From CAYSHJ01 sp964589725 (lineage in GTDB: Bacteria; Planctomycetota; Planctomycetia; Planctomycetales; Planctomycetaceae), in assembly GCA_964589725.1 (NCBI GenBank), contig CAZPUJ010000481.1, positions 1 through 6,212 of the forward strand: a DNA stretch of 6,212 bases. Direction: 5' to 3'. The stretch's first letter is position 1. Every line of letters starts with the position of its first letter. This document shows, piece by piece, positions 1 to 5,280 of this stretch. The translations under genes and the position numbers were made by a program. The notes beneath the pieces are model-generated. The model made no database searches. It was not told the DNA's origin and saw nothing but the letters and a program-made list of their open reading frames with translations.

Positions 1-290
1 CAACGTGCGTGATCTGCATCTGGAATTCCTTCGTTGGACGATGGCGGATTTGGTGCGGCGTAGAGCTGCACGCGGCCGCATTGGTCGCACAGCCATCCGA
101 AGACGTGCCCGGCCACCGGGAATCTTTCCAAGATGAATCCTTTGCGGGGCGCGTCCGCCGGGGCGTATTGCAGGGTAACGTGAAGCGCGCCGCCCCAGTC
201 CTCGCGCCCCAAAGGCCACGTCGCATCGACCATCCGGATGCGCTGCAGCGGCTGGTTGCAATCAGGGCATTGTCTTTGAATCTCGTCCAT
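1..290 (-). CDS. Small CxxC...CxxC (zinc-ribbon-like) protein, 3' end beyond the window
   Basis: Reading the minus strand from an ATG at 290-288 gives 96 codons without a stop up to the left edge, so the gene is partial at its C-terminus. The start is supported by a GGAG Shine-Dalgarno at 302-299, eight bases upstream. The protein has a CPDC pair at residues 8-11 and a CDQC pair at residues 68-71, a spacing suited to a zinc ribbon split by an intervening strand region. Between them are a Trp-rich stretch (W25, W32) and a hydrophobic segment around residues 52-67, followed by a Gln-Leu-Tyr strand after the second pair. The general pattern resembles small uncharacterised zinc-ribbon families such as DUF6487, but I cannot assign a family. 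It is probably cytoplasmic, since no signal peptide is visible. It is divergent from the neighbouring transporter gene. Function unknown. Confidence 0.72.
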   Translation of the reverse strand, partial: MDEIQRQCPDCNQPLQRIRMVDATWPLGREDWGGALHVTLQYAPADAPRKGFILERFPVAGHVFGWLCDQCGRVQLYAAPNPPSSNEGIPDADHAR

Positions 291-444
291 AACGTGTTCT
301 CCGTTCGAAAAAACGCCGCTCGGGTTGTCGGTTCATGGCACGAGTACGGAATGCACACTCCGTGCGCCGACGTGGTGGCGAAGCGGATCGCACTATATCC
401 TCGGCCGCAGATTTCCAACACATCGCCGAGTTCGAGAGTCCTCC
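291..444. other. Divergent intergenic spacer, probably with promoters for both flanking genes
   Basis: This 154-base spacer separates two divergently transcribed genes, so it should hold a promoter for each. On the plus strand a weak -10-like TATATC lies at 394-399, but I see no convincing -35 at the right distance. A short inverted repeat, ACGGA and TCCGT separated by eight bases, lies at about 346-363 and could be an operator. The Shine-Dalgarno of the left gene (302-299) and a GAGAG (434-438) before the transporter GTG lie at the two ends. The regulatory reading is inference. Confidence 0.3.
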
Positions 445-1764
445 GTGACACAACCTCACGCCGCGCCGCTGACTGAACACCCCTCGCGCGTGCGATATGG
501 TGTCCTCGCTTTCCTGTGCGCGCTGGCGTTTATTCTTTATCTCGACCGGATCTGCATCAGCCAAGCCGCGTCGAAGATGGAAAAGGATCTGGACATTTCG
601 CACACGGATATGGGCAACGTGTTGACTGCCTTCACCGTCGCGTACTCGTTGTTCGAGGTGCCGATCGGCTGGTGGGGCGACAAATACGGCTCGCGCGGCG
701 TGATGGCGCGGATCGTCGTGTGGTGGTCGGTGTTCACGGCATTGACCGGTTCCGCGCGGGGGCTGACCTACCTGTTGATCGTGCGGTTTCTGTTCGGCGC
801 GGGCGAGGCGGGAGCGTATCCGAACGCGGCTCGCATTCTTTCCAGGTGGTTTCCCACGGAACGTCGCGGCGCCGCCCAGGGATACTACAACGCTTCGGCC
901 TTGATCGGCGGAGCGATCGCGCCGTTGCTGACGGCCTACTTGATTGAGGGGATCGGTTGGCGTTGGACTTTTGTCGTCTTCAGCGTCCCGGGCGTACTGT
1001 GGGCGATCGCCTTCTGGTCATGGTATCGCGACGATCCGCTGACGCATCCTTCGGTCAACGAGTCCGAACGCAATCTGATCGCCGCTGGCACCGCGCCGCG
1101 TTCCACGACCGAACATCCGCCGATCCCGTGGCGAGCCGTCTTCAGCCACGTGCATATCTGGTTGCTCGGTGGCGTTCTGGCCTGTGCCGCGTTCAACACG
1201 TACCTCTACTTTTCATGGTATCCCACTTATTTGGAGAAGGGTCGCGGCGTGGATTCCATCGAAGCCGGGCGGCTGGCCAGTCTGGTTCTGTCAGGCGGTG
1301 CGATCGGCTGTATCGGCGGCGGCTTCTTGATCGACTGGCTGATCCGACGAACCGGAGACCGACATCGCAGCCGCCGCGTCTGGTGTTGCTGTGCGTTCGT
1401 GTTGGCGGCAGCGTGTTTGACCGCAGGAAGGTTCTCCGATTCGCCGCGCGTGGCTGCGTTATGGACCGCGGGTTCGGTGCTGTTTTCAGTCTCGACGCTG
1501 TCCGCCTGGTGGGGAGCCGTGACCGACATCAGCGGCCGACACCTGGGTGCCATGTTCGGCCTGATGAATTCGATGGGCGGACTGGGAGCGATCGCTTCCC
1601 AGCAATTCGTCGGCCGCTTCGCCGATTGGCGCGAGAAACAAGGCTTCTCCGGCCGTGCCCAGTGGGATCCGATGTTCTGGGTCTATGCGACGATCCTGCT
1701 GATCGCTGCTGCCGGCTGGCTGCTAGTCGATTCGCGAAAGTCGATCGAACCACCCGTGTCGTGA
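445..1764 (+). CDS. MFS transporter, anion:cation symporter (ACS) type
   Basis: This is a 439-residue inner-membrane transporter of the major facilitator superfamily. The first transmembrane helix (about residues 17-36) ends in the LDR motif at 33-35 typical of ACS members. The MFS motif between helices 2 and 3 is clear as GWWGDKYGSR at residues 75-84. RFLFGAGEAGAYPNAARI from residue 114 is a classic ACS signature in helix 4, and a hydrophilic central loop with the DDP motif separates the two six-helix halves. The family imports organic anions such as hexuronates, galactonate, glucarate and phthalate by proton symport. The substrate cannot be read from this sequence. I chose GTG at 445 because a GAGAG lies six bases upstream and the family usually has a short N-terminus; the ATG at 325 would add 40 residues of low-complexity, Arg-rich sequence unlike this family. 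No catabolic genes sit beside it. Confidence 0.93.
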   Translation: MTQPHAAPLTEHPSRVRYGVLAFLCALAFILYLDRICISQAASKMEKDLDISHTDMGNVLTAFTVAYSLFEVPIGWWGDKYGSRGVMARIVVWWSVFTALTGSARGLTYLLIVRFLFGAGEAGAYPNAARILSRWFPTERRGAAQGYYNASALIGGAIAPLLTAYLIEGIGWRWTFVVFSVPGVLWAIAFWSWYRDDPLTHPSVNESERNLIAAGTAPRSTTEHPPIPWRAVFSHVHIWLLGGVLACAAFNTYLYFSWYPTYLEKGRGVDSIEAGRLASLVLSGGAIGCIGGGFLIDWLIRRTGDRHRSRRVWCCCAFVLAAACLTAGRFSDSPRVAALWTAGSVLFSVSTLSAWWGAVTDISGRHLGAMFGLMNSMGGLGAIASQQFVGRFADWREKQGFSGRAQWDPMFWVYATILLIAAAGWLLVDSRKSIEPPVS

Positions 1765-1932
1765 TGCGGCTTTCCGATGAACGAATCCGAGTGACGCGAG
1801 GCCTTTCACCGCTTCTGCCTGTTCGACCAAAGACTTCATGTCACGCGGCACCCTGCGATCAAAACGCCTTGCGCGAACATCGAACAACGTGTGCGGCACT
1901 GGACAGTCCGTCGCATGAGCGATCACCGCCAT
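1723..1932 (-). other. Unidentified minus-strand ORF or gene remnant, convergent with the transporter
   Basis: An open frame of 69 codons runs from an ATG at 1932 and overlaps the last 42 bases of the transporter gene on the opposite strand. Its middle (residues about 9-50, CPVPHTLFDVRARRF followed by RRVPRDMKSLVEQAEAV) reads more like real protein than the usual shadow frame. There is no Shine-Dalgarno before the ATG, and an in-frame TGA lies five codons upstream. It could be the broken 3' end of an older gene or a chance frame. I do not recognise the family. Confidence 0.22.
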
Positions 1933-1997
1933 GATCGAGAAGAGTCAGCATTCGGAAGCTCTCCCGTTCGCGTCACTCGCCTAACTCACGAGTGACG
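1788..1997. repeat. Three copies of CGAGTGACG forming alternative inverted repeats
   Basis: The word CGAGTGACG occurs at 1788-1796 and 1989-1997 on the plus strand and inverted at 1971-1979. The copies at 1788-1799 and 1968-1979 extend to a perfect 12-base inverted repeat (CGAGTGACGCGA) enclosing 168 bases. The copies at 1971-1979 and 1989-1997 form a perfect 9-base-pair stem with a 9-base loop. The middle copy is shared, so the two stems exclude each other. Confidence 0.55.
1971..1997 (-). terminator. Stem-loop at the 3' end of the parE-like gene
   Basis: A perfect 9-base-pair inverted repeat (CGTCACTCG and CGAGTGACG, 9-base loop) spans the stop codon of the toxin gene. It is well placed to end or stabilise the toxin transcript. 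No T-run follows on the minus strand, so it is not a canonical intrinsic terminator. Termination is inference. Confidence 0.35.
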
Positions 1998-2284
1998 TCG
2001 CGCGACGCATGAAGAACCCGCAGCACACGCACCGACGAGTCTGTTTTGCGGAAGAAGATCACATGATTGGGAAATCCAGGCACAAAGACGGTTCGGACCT
2101 CTCGCAGACGTTCGGTTTCGAACCCCCAAAGAAAGCCCGTGTCCGGGTTGTTTCCAATTTGCTGATAGATGGCTTCCACAGCATCAATGAACCGCAGTGC
2201 GAGGTCCGTGTCACGCGATGCCAGAAATTCGATGTGGTCACGCAGATCCCAGGCGGCCAGACTCTCTTGTACGACGCGGGCCAT
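1973..2284 (-). CDS. parE: RelE/ParE-family toxin of a type II toxin-antitoxin pair
   Basis: This 103-residue protein has the ParE/RelE fold signature. An N-terminal helical hairpin (residues about 5-45, with DLRDHIEFLASRD) is followed by a NPDTG turn. Next comes a strand region, LREVRTVFVPGFPNHVIFF, and the closing motif VRVLRVLHASRDV typical of ParE-like toxins. Family members inhibit growth, either by poisoning DNA gyrase (ParE) or by cleaving mRNA on the ribosome (RelE). Which applies is not visible; the sequence looks closer to ParE. The gene starts 13 bases after the antitoxin stop. Its GAGGAG ribosome site overlaps that stop codon, which points to translational coupling and a bicistronic mRNA. 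Length is normal and I see no damage, so it may be active. The symbol is a family-level name. Confidence 0.88.
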   Translation of the reverse strand: MARVVQESLAAWDLRDHIEFLASRDTDLALRFIDAVEAIYQQIGNNPDTGFLWGFETERLREVRTVFVPGFPNHVIFFRKTDSSVRVLRVLHASRDVTRELGE

Positions 2285-2293
2285 CAGACGCCG

Positions 2294-2299
2294 CTCCTC
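2294..2299 (-). promoter_or_regulatory. Ribosome binding site of the toxin gene, overlapping the antitoxin stop
   Basis: The sequence TGAGGAG contains both the antitoxin stop codon (2300-2298) and a strong GAGGAG Shine-Dalgarno (2299-2294), nine bases before the toxin ATG. Ribosomes finishing the antitoxin are thus delivered to the toxin start, which ties toxin synthesis to antitoxin synthesis. Confidence 0.7.
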
Positions 2300-2540
2300 A
2301 GCGAGTCGTTGCGGGTTTGTTGACCAACGATCTCAATGAGTCGAAAAACTCCGGAGTCACTTCCGTCGCCTCATCGGCCATATCCGCGGCCAGTACTTTT
2401 TGCTCGATGGACTCACGCTCGCGATAACCTCGCAACACGCGCGCGACAAATTCGCTGGCGGATGAACTCCGTCCAGCGGCCACCTGGTTTTGCAAGTACC
2501 CCGCCATCTCGTCCGGCAATTCAATGGTCAGTTGAGCCAT
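2298..2540 (-). CDS. parD: ParD-like ribbon-helix-helix antitoxin
   Basis: This 80-residue protein begins with a ribbon-helix-helix DNA-binding domain. The strand LTIELPDEM (residues 4-12) is followed by a first helix (about 13-21) and a second helix (about 27-41, SASEFVARVLRGYRER), with the polar turn GRSSSAS between them. The C-terminal half (about 42-80) is acidic and helical, including TPEFFDSLRSLV, and is the part that wraps the toxin in ParD/CopA-type antitoxins. It should neutralise the downstream ParE-like toxin and repress its own promoter. The ATG at 2540 has GGAG at 2550-2547, six bases upstream. Antitoxin-before-toxin order is usual for ParDE. Assignment rests on domain pattern and gene order. 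Confidence 0.87.
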   Translation of the reverse strand: MAQLTIELPDEMAGYLQNQVAAGRSSSASEFVARVLRGYRERESIEQKVLAADMADEATEVTPEFFDSLRSLVNKPATTR

Positions 2541-2575
2541 GTTGGTCTCCCACAGATGGGCGTCTTGTCGAGGTC

Positions 2576-2605
2576 AGATTAACCGACAATCGGCAAAGCT
2601 GTCCA
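2576..2605 (-). promoter_or_regulatory. Candidate promoter and operator of the toxin-antitoxin pair
   Basis: On the minus strand TGGACA (2605-2600) matches the -35 consensus at five of six positions. Eighteen bases later comes a weaker -10, TAATCT (2581-2576), 35 bases before the antitoxin ATG. A palindrome, CCGA-N3-TCGG (2593-2583), lies between the two boxes, where a bound ribbon-helix-helix repressor would block polymerase. A second small inverted repeat, CCCA-N4-TGGG (2560-2549), overlaps the antitoxin ribosome site. Autoregulation is known for ParD proteins; these particular sites are inferred. Confidence 0.38.
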
Positions 2606-2620
2606 CAAACCAATCTTTCC

Positions 2621-2646
2621 TGCCATCCACCGCCACGGGAATGGCA
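2621..2646 (-). other. Stem-loop between the DUF4926 gene and the toxin-antitoxin pair
   Basis: TGCCAT (2621-2626) and ATGGCA (2641-2646) form a 6-base-pair stem around a 14-base GC-rich loop. It lies about 60 bases past the DUF4926 stop and upstream of the toxin-antitoxin promoter candidate, so it could end the upstream transcript. No T-run follows, so this is weak. Confidence 0.22.
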
Positions 2647-2706
2647 CCCCGCGGCCAATACCGACACAAAAGCTATCGACGGATAAGCCGTTTGACTTCG
2701 CGGATG

Positions 2707-2934
2707 CTATACGGCAGCCAACTCGCGAGCGTGAGTGATTTCGCGCTTGCCGACCGGGCGAACTTGATCAGCTTCCAATGTCACCACGGCGGCGGTGCGG
2801 CCATCCAGCGTCAAGAACTCGACTTCGTAGGCTTGGCCGTCTCGGTAAACCTGGACGACGGTGCCCACGTCGCCGGCTTCGAGCCTTTCGGCTGGAACGG
2901 AAACTTTCAGGACTGCTCTTTCGTGTTCGCGCAT
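2707..2934 (-). CDS. DUF4926 domain protein
   Basis: This 75-residue protein matches the DUF4926 pattern across its whole length. A start strand (AVLKVSVPAERL) leads into the hallmark EAGDVGTVVQVYRDGQAYEV (about residues 20-39). FLTLDGRTAAVVTLEADQVRPV (about 40-61) follows. The GDVGTVV turn and all-beta pattern suggest a small SH3- or KOW-like barrel. The family's function is not established. I prefer the ATG at 2934, because AAGAGG at 2948-2943 is eight bases away; a GTG immediately before it (2937) is the alternative. The gene begins 53 bases after the DUF4058 stop on the same strand, so the two are probably cotranscribed. The C-terminal tail after residue 61 is basic and variable. No signal peptide, so cytoplasmic. 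Confidence 0.85.
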   Translation of the reverse strand: MREHERAVLKVSVPAERLEAGDVGTVVQVYRDGQAYEVEFLTLDGRTAAVVTLEADQVRPVGKREITHARELAAV

Positions 2935-2987
2935 CACCGTGACCTCTTATTCGTCCCGCGGGTACGCCGCCTCCCCGTGCTTGCGGT

Positions 2988-3665
2988 TTACGGTCTCAAT
3001 CCTTGTTCGCGGAGCAATTGATCCGCCCATGCTTCATCGTCGTCAGGCAACGGCGGAACGAGAGGCTTTCGATAGTCGATATTCCGACAACGAGCACGAA
3101 CGTAATACTCGTTGACCAATGTTTGCAACTGCAGCGCGACGTCTTGGTCGGCTGGCCGAAGGGGGATTGGGACGACCGGCAAAGCTTCACGCAATGAGAT
3201 TGGCCAAAGTTCTAATCGCTCCGGGCGTATCGAACGCCGAACGGAAATCAAATAAGTCGCAGCGGGCACGCGAGCAAATGAATCCCTCGGAGTCGCCTGA
3301 ACGTGAACTCCGCCACGAAATAGGTCCAGTTCTACCAAATTGATTCGGCGCTCAAGGCAAGACTGTTGCTTGTCTTTATACCGAATCCGGTCCTCCTCTC
3401 GTTCTTTGTGCCAAGGGCTGATCAGTTCAATCGAGGTCACCACTTCAGTGCATGCGCCGTGAGACGAGATGTGAATCGCTCGTTCTGGCGGTATATCTAA
3501 TACCTGAGTACGGTCAACGACGTTGATGCGAGCGACGAGATCCTCAGGAAGGCTGGCATTGAGTTGATCGCAGGCGTAGACGATCCAACTTGCGTGAAAG
3601 TCACGCCAGTGGAGCTGCAAATAGGGATTCATTCCTGGAAATGGATTTTGGTCCGATCGCGGCAT
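2988..3665 (-). CDS. DUF4058 family protein, apparently with a shortened middle
   Basis: This 225-residue protein opens with PFPGMNPYLQ at residues 8-17, the DUF4058 N-terminal signature. It also carries the family's central VTSIELISPWHK block (76-87), NLVELDLFRGG (109-119) and the IPLRP segment. The C-terminal PPLPDDDEAWADQLLREQGLR completes the match. Family function is unknown. From memory, most members have a stretch of about 35-45 residues with a YPDV motif between the RARIxxxxx segment and the central IEL.SP block. Here residues about 50-60 pass straight from one to the other, so that part looks deleted in frame. The ATG at 3665 is chosen because a textbook AAGGAG sits at 3676-3671, five bases away, and family members start close to PFPGM; an ATG seven codons upstream is the alternative. 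The gene starts 33 bases after the DUF1501 stop. Confidence 0.88.
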   Translation of the reverse strand: MPRSDQNPFPGMNPYLQLHWRDFHASWIVYACDQLNASLPEDLVARINVVDRTQVLDIPPERAIHISSHGACTEVVTSIELISPWHKEREEDRIRYKDKQQSCLERRINLVELDLFRGGVHVQATPRDSFARVPAATYLISVRRSIRPERLELWPISLREALPVVPIPLRPADQDVALQLQTLVNEYYVRARCRNIDYRKPLVPPLPDDDEAWADQLLREQGLRP

Positions 3666-3670
3666 GCCAA

Positions 3671-3676
3671 CTCCTT
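3671..3676 (-). promoter_or_regulatory. Ribosome binding site deciding the DUF4058 start
   Basis: A perfect AAGGAG lies five bases upstream of the ATG at 3665. It would fall inside the coding sequence if the upstream ATG at 3686 were used, so it selects the shorter protein. Confidence 0.7.
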
Positions 3677-3698
3677 CTTGCAACATTGAGGACGAAAG

Positions 3699-5228
3699 TC
3701 ATGCGAGCACGTCCGTCAGCACGCGAGCCTTTTCCACTCCGGTCAGCCGCGCATCCAGTCCCTGATGTTTGACGCTGAAGCGTTCGTGGTCGATGCCGAG
3801 CAGGTGCAGTATCGTGGCGTGGAGGTCGCGGACGTGGACGACGTTCTCGACCGAGCTGTAGCCGAGTTCGTCGGTGGCTCCGTAGGTCAGGCCGCCGCGG
3901 ACTCCGCCGCCGGCCAGCCACATCGAGAAGGCTTTGATGTGGTGATCGCGGCCGGGGCCGCCTTTGCCTTGGAACATCGGCGTGCGACCGAACTCGCCAC
4001 CCCAGATGATCAGCGTCTCATCGAGCATTCCGCGCTGCTTGAGGTCGGTCAGCAACGCCCACGCCGGCTGATCGGTCAGGCCGCAGCAGATATTCATGTA
4101 GCGGACCAAGTCGCCGTGATGGTCCCAGTCGCGGTGATAAAGCTGAATGAACCGCACGCCCCGCTCGGCCATGCGGCGAGCCAGCAGACAATTCGACGCG
4201 AACGAACCGTCCCCCGGCTTCGCGCCGTACATGTCGAGCGTCGCCTGCGTCTCGCCCGAGAGGTCCATCAACTCCGGCACCGACGTCTGCATCTTGAAGG
4301 CCAGTTCGTAGGCGGCGATCCGTGCAGCGACTTCCGGGTCGTTGATCGTCCCCGTAGCCGAAGTCGCCAGACTTCGGGCCATCGCGCGATCGACTTGCGA
4401 TTGTCCGCCAATTGCGCCCTCGCCCGAACTCTGGCGATTTCGGCTACCAAGTCTCTGATCCCGATGCTCATCCAGCTTCCGAATCGCATCGATCAATCGC
4501 CGCTGCTGATTCAGAGAAACTCCCGCCGGGTTGCCGACGTAATGCACCGGGTCGCCGGTCGACTCGAATGGCACTCCCTGAAACTGGCTGGGCAGAAATC
4601 CCGCCGCCCACATCCGCGACGAGATCGGCTGCGGATTGCGGCCTCCCTCGCTAGTGAGCACCACGAAGCCGGGCAGGTCATCCGCTTCGCTACCGAGGCC
4701 ATAGTTGATCCACGACCCCATCGACGGCCGGCCGTTGATCGCCGTCCCGGTGTTCATGAAGGTGTGAGCCGGATCGTGATTGATCTGCTCGGTGACCATC
4801 GAGCGGAGGATGCAGAGGTCGTCCGCCATCTTGCCGTGCCACGGCAGAAAATCGCTGATGACCTGCCCGCTCTCGCCATGCTTGCGGAACCCGATCATCG
4901 GCCCCTGACAGGTCAGCTTCTGCCCCTGCAACTGAGCAATCGGCTGCCCCTTCGTAAACGATTCCGGCATCGCCTGCCCGTGCATCTTCGCCAGCGCCGG
5001 TTTTTCGTCGAACGTCTCCAAGTGCGAAGGTCCACCCGACATGTAGAGAAAGATCACGCGTTTCACTCGCGGCCGATGATGCGGCAACGGCCTATGCTCG
5101 TCTGATAAGTTCGCCGCTTGTGCATCGCGAGCCATCAACACCGAGAAGGCCGCTGAGCCGAGACTGACTCCGGTCGAGTTGAGAAACGTGCGGCGCTGGA
5201 TCAGTCGCCTCTGAAGTTCGTCCACCAT
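3699..5228 (-). CDS. DUF1501 family Tat-exported protein, with an in-frame REP-doublet insertion
   Basis: This 509-residue protein belongs to the planctomycete DUF1501 family, which is related in fold to the alkaline phosphatase/sulfatase superfamily. A twin-arginine signal is visible: RRTFL at residues 12-16, a modest hydrophobic stretch to about 33, then AQA at 36-38. Family landmarks follow in order: FLYMSGGPSHLETFD (60-74), the NHDPAHTFMNTGTAINGRPSMG region, DPEVAARIAAYELAFKMQTSVPELMDLS, and near the C-terminus GGEFGRTP with GPGRDHH. The product probably acts outside the cytoplasm, next to a DUF1553 partner. Residues about 261-292 are encoded by a palindromic element and look foreign to the family, which makes the protein longer than usual. 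The ATG at 5228 is chosen for its GAGG seven bases upstream and for the position of the Tat motif. A TTG at 5288 would overlap the upstream gene. Enzymatic activity is unproven. Confidence 0.93.
   Translation of the reverse strand: MVDELQRRLIQRRTFLNSTGVSLGSAAFSVLMARDAQAANLSDEHRPLPHHRPRVKRVIFLYMSGGPSHLETFDEKPALAKMHGQAMPESFTKGQPIAQLQGQKLTCQGPMIGFRKHGESGQVISDFLPWHGKMADDLCILRSMVTEQINHDPAHTFMNTGTAINGRPSMGSWINYGLGSEADDLPGFVVLTSEGGRNPQPISSRMWAAGFLPSQFQGVPFESTGDPVHYVGNPAGVSLNQQRRLIDAIRKLDEHRDQRLGSRNRQSSGEGAIGGQSQVDRAMARSLATSATGTINDPEVAARIAAYELAFKMQTSVPELMDLSGETQATLDMYGAKPGDGSFASNCLLARRMAERGVRFIQLYHRDWDHHGDLVRYMNICCGLTDQPAWALLTDLKQRGMLDETLIIWGGEFGRTPMFQGKGGPGRDHHIKAFSMWLAGGGVRGGLTYGATDELGYSSVENVVHVRDLHATILHLLGIDHERFSVKHQGLDARLTGVEKARVLTDVLA
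4354..4447. repeat. REP doublet (REPIN-like) inside the DUF1501 gene
   Basis: Two 24-base arms, 4354-4377 and 4424-4447, are inverted repeats of each other with only two mismatches. Each arm, read from its outer end, starts with GTAG and continues into a hairpin. The left arm has CCGAAGT-N6-ACTTCGG, a perfect 7-base-pair stem with CGCCAG as loop. The right arm, read on the minus strand, has CCGAAAT-N6-AGTTCGG with the same loop; both mismatches fall in one stem base pair. The 46-base spacer holds a perfect palindrome, ATCGCGCGAT (4381-4390), and a 7-base-pair hairpin at 4397-4415 with one G-T pair. GTAG plus a hairpin is the known signature of REP sequences mobilised by RAYT transposases, and two facing REPs make a REPIN. 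No second copy lies in this window. Confidence 0.75.
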
Positions 5229-5232
5229 GTCG

Positions 5233-5239
5233 CCACCTC
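5233..5239 (-). promoter_or_regulatory. Ribosome binding site deciding the DUF1501 start
   Basis: GAGGTGG at 5239-5233 places a GAGG core seven bases before the ATG at 5228. It supports this start over the TTG at 5288 and leaves a 52-base gap after the phosphatase stop. Confidence 0.6.
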
Positions 5240-5280
5240 GGCAATGCAAACGTTTGAAATCTTTGCGGCCCGATTTCACC

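Noticed and set aside
325..444. Longer N-terminus for the transporter from an ATG at 325
   Set aside because: The extra 40 residues are Arg- and Thr-rich and unlike the family; GTG at 445 has a ribosome site and gives a normal N-terminus.
9..476. A 155-codon plus-strand frame at the left end
   Set aside because: It runs antisense to the CxxC protein and across the divergent spacer and has no recognisable domain or ribosome site.
957..1934. A 325-codon plus-strand frame overlapping the transporter
   Set aside because: It is the out-of-frame shadow of the MFS gene; the transporter frame has the membrane helices and family signatures.
2539..3021. A 160-codon plus-strand frame
   Set aside because: It is antisense to the DUF4926 gene and its flanks, with no features of its own.
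3852..3872. GTAGCCGAGTTCG, resembling the start of a REP arm
   Set aside because: It encodes the family-conserved TDELGY segment of DUF1501 and has no hairpin partner, so the likeness is coincidental.
3765..5105. A 446-codon open frame on the plus strand
   Set aside because: It is antisense to the DUF1501 gene, is rich in Arg, Ala and Val as expected of a GC-rich shadow frame, and shows no family motifs.
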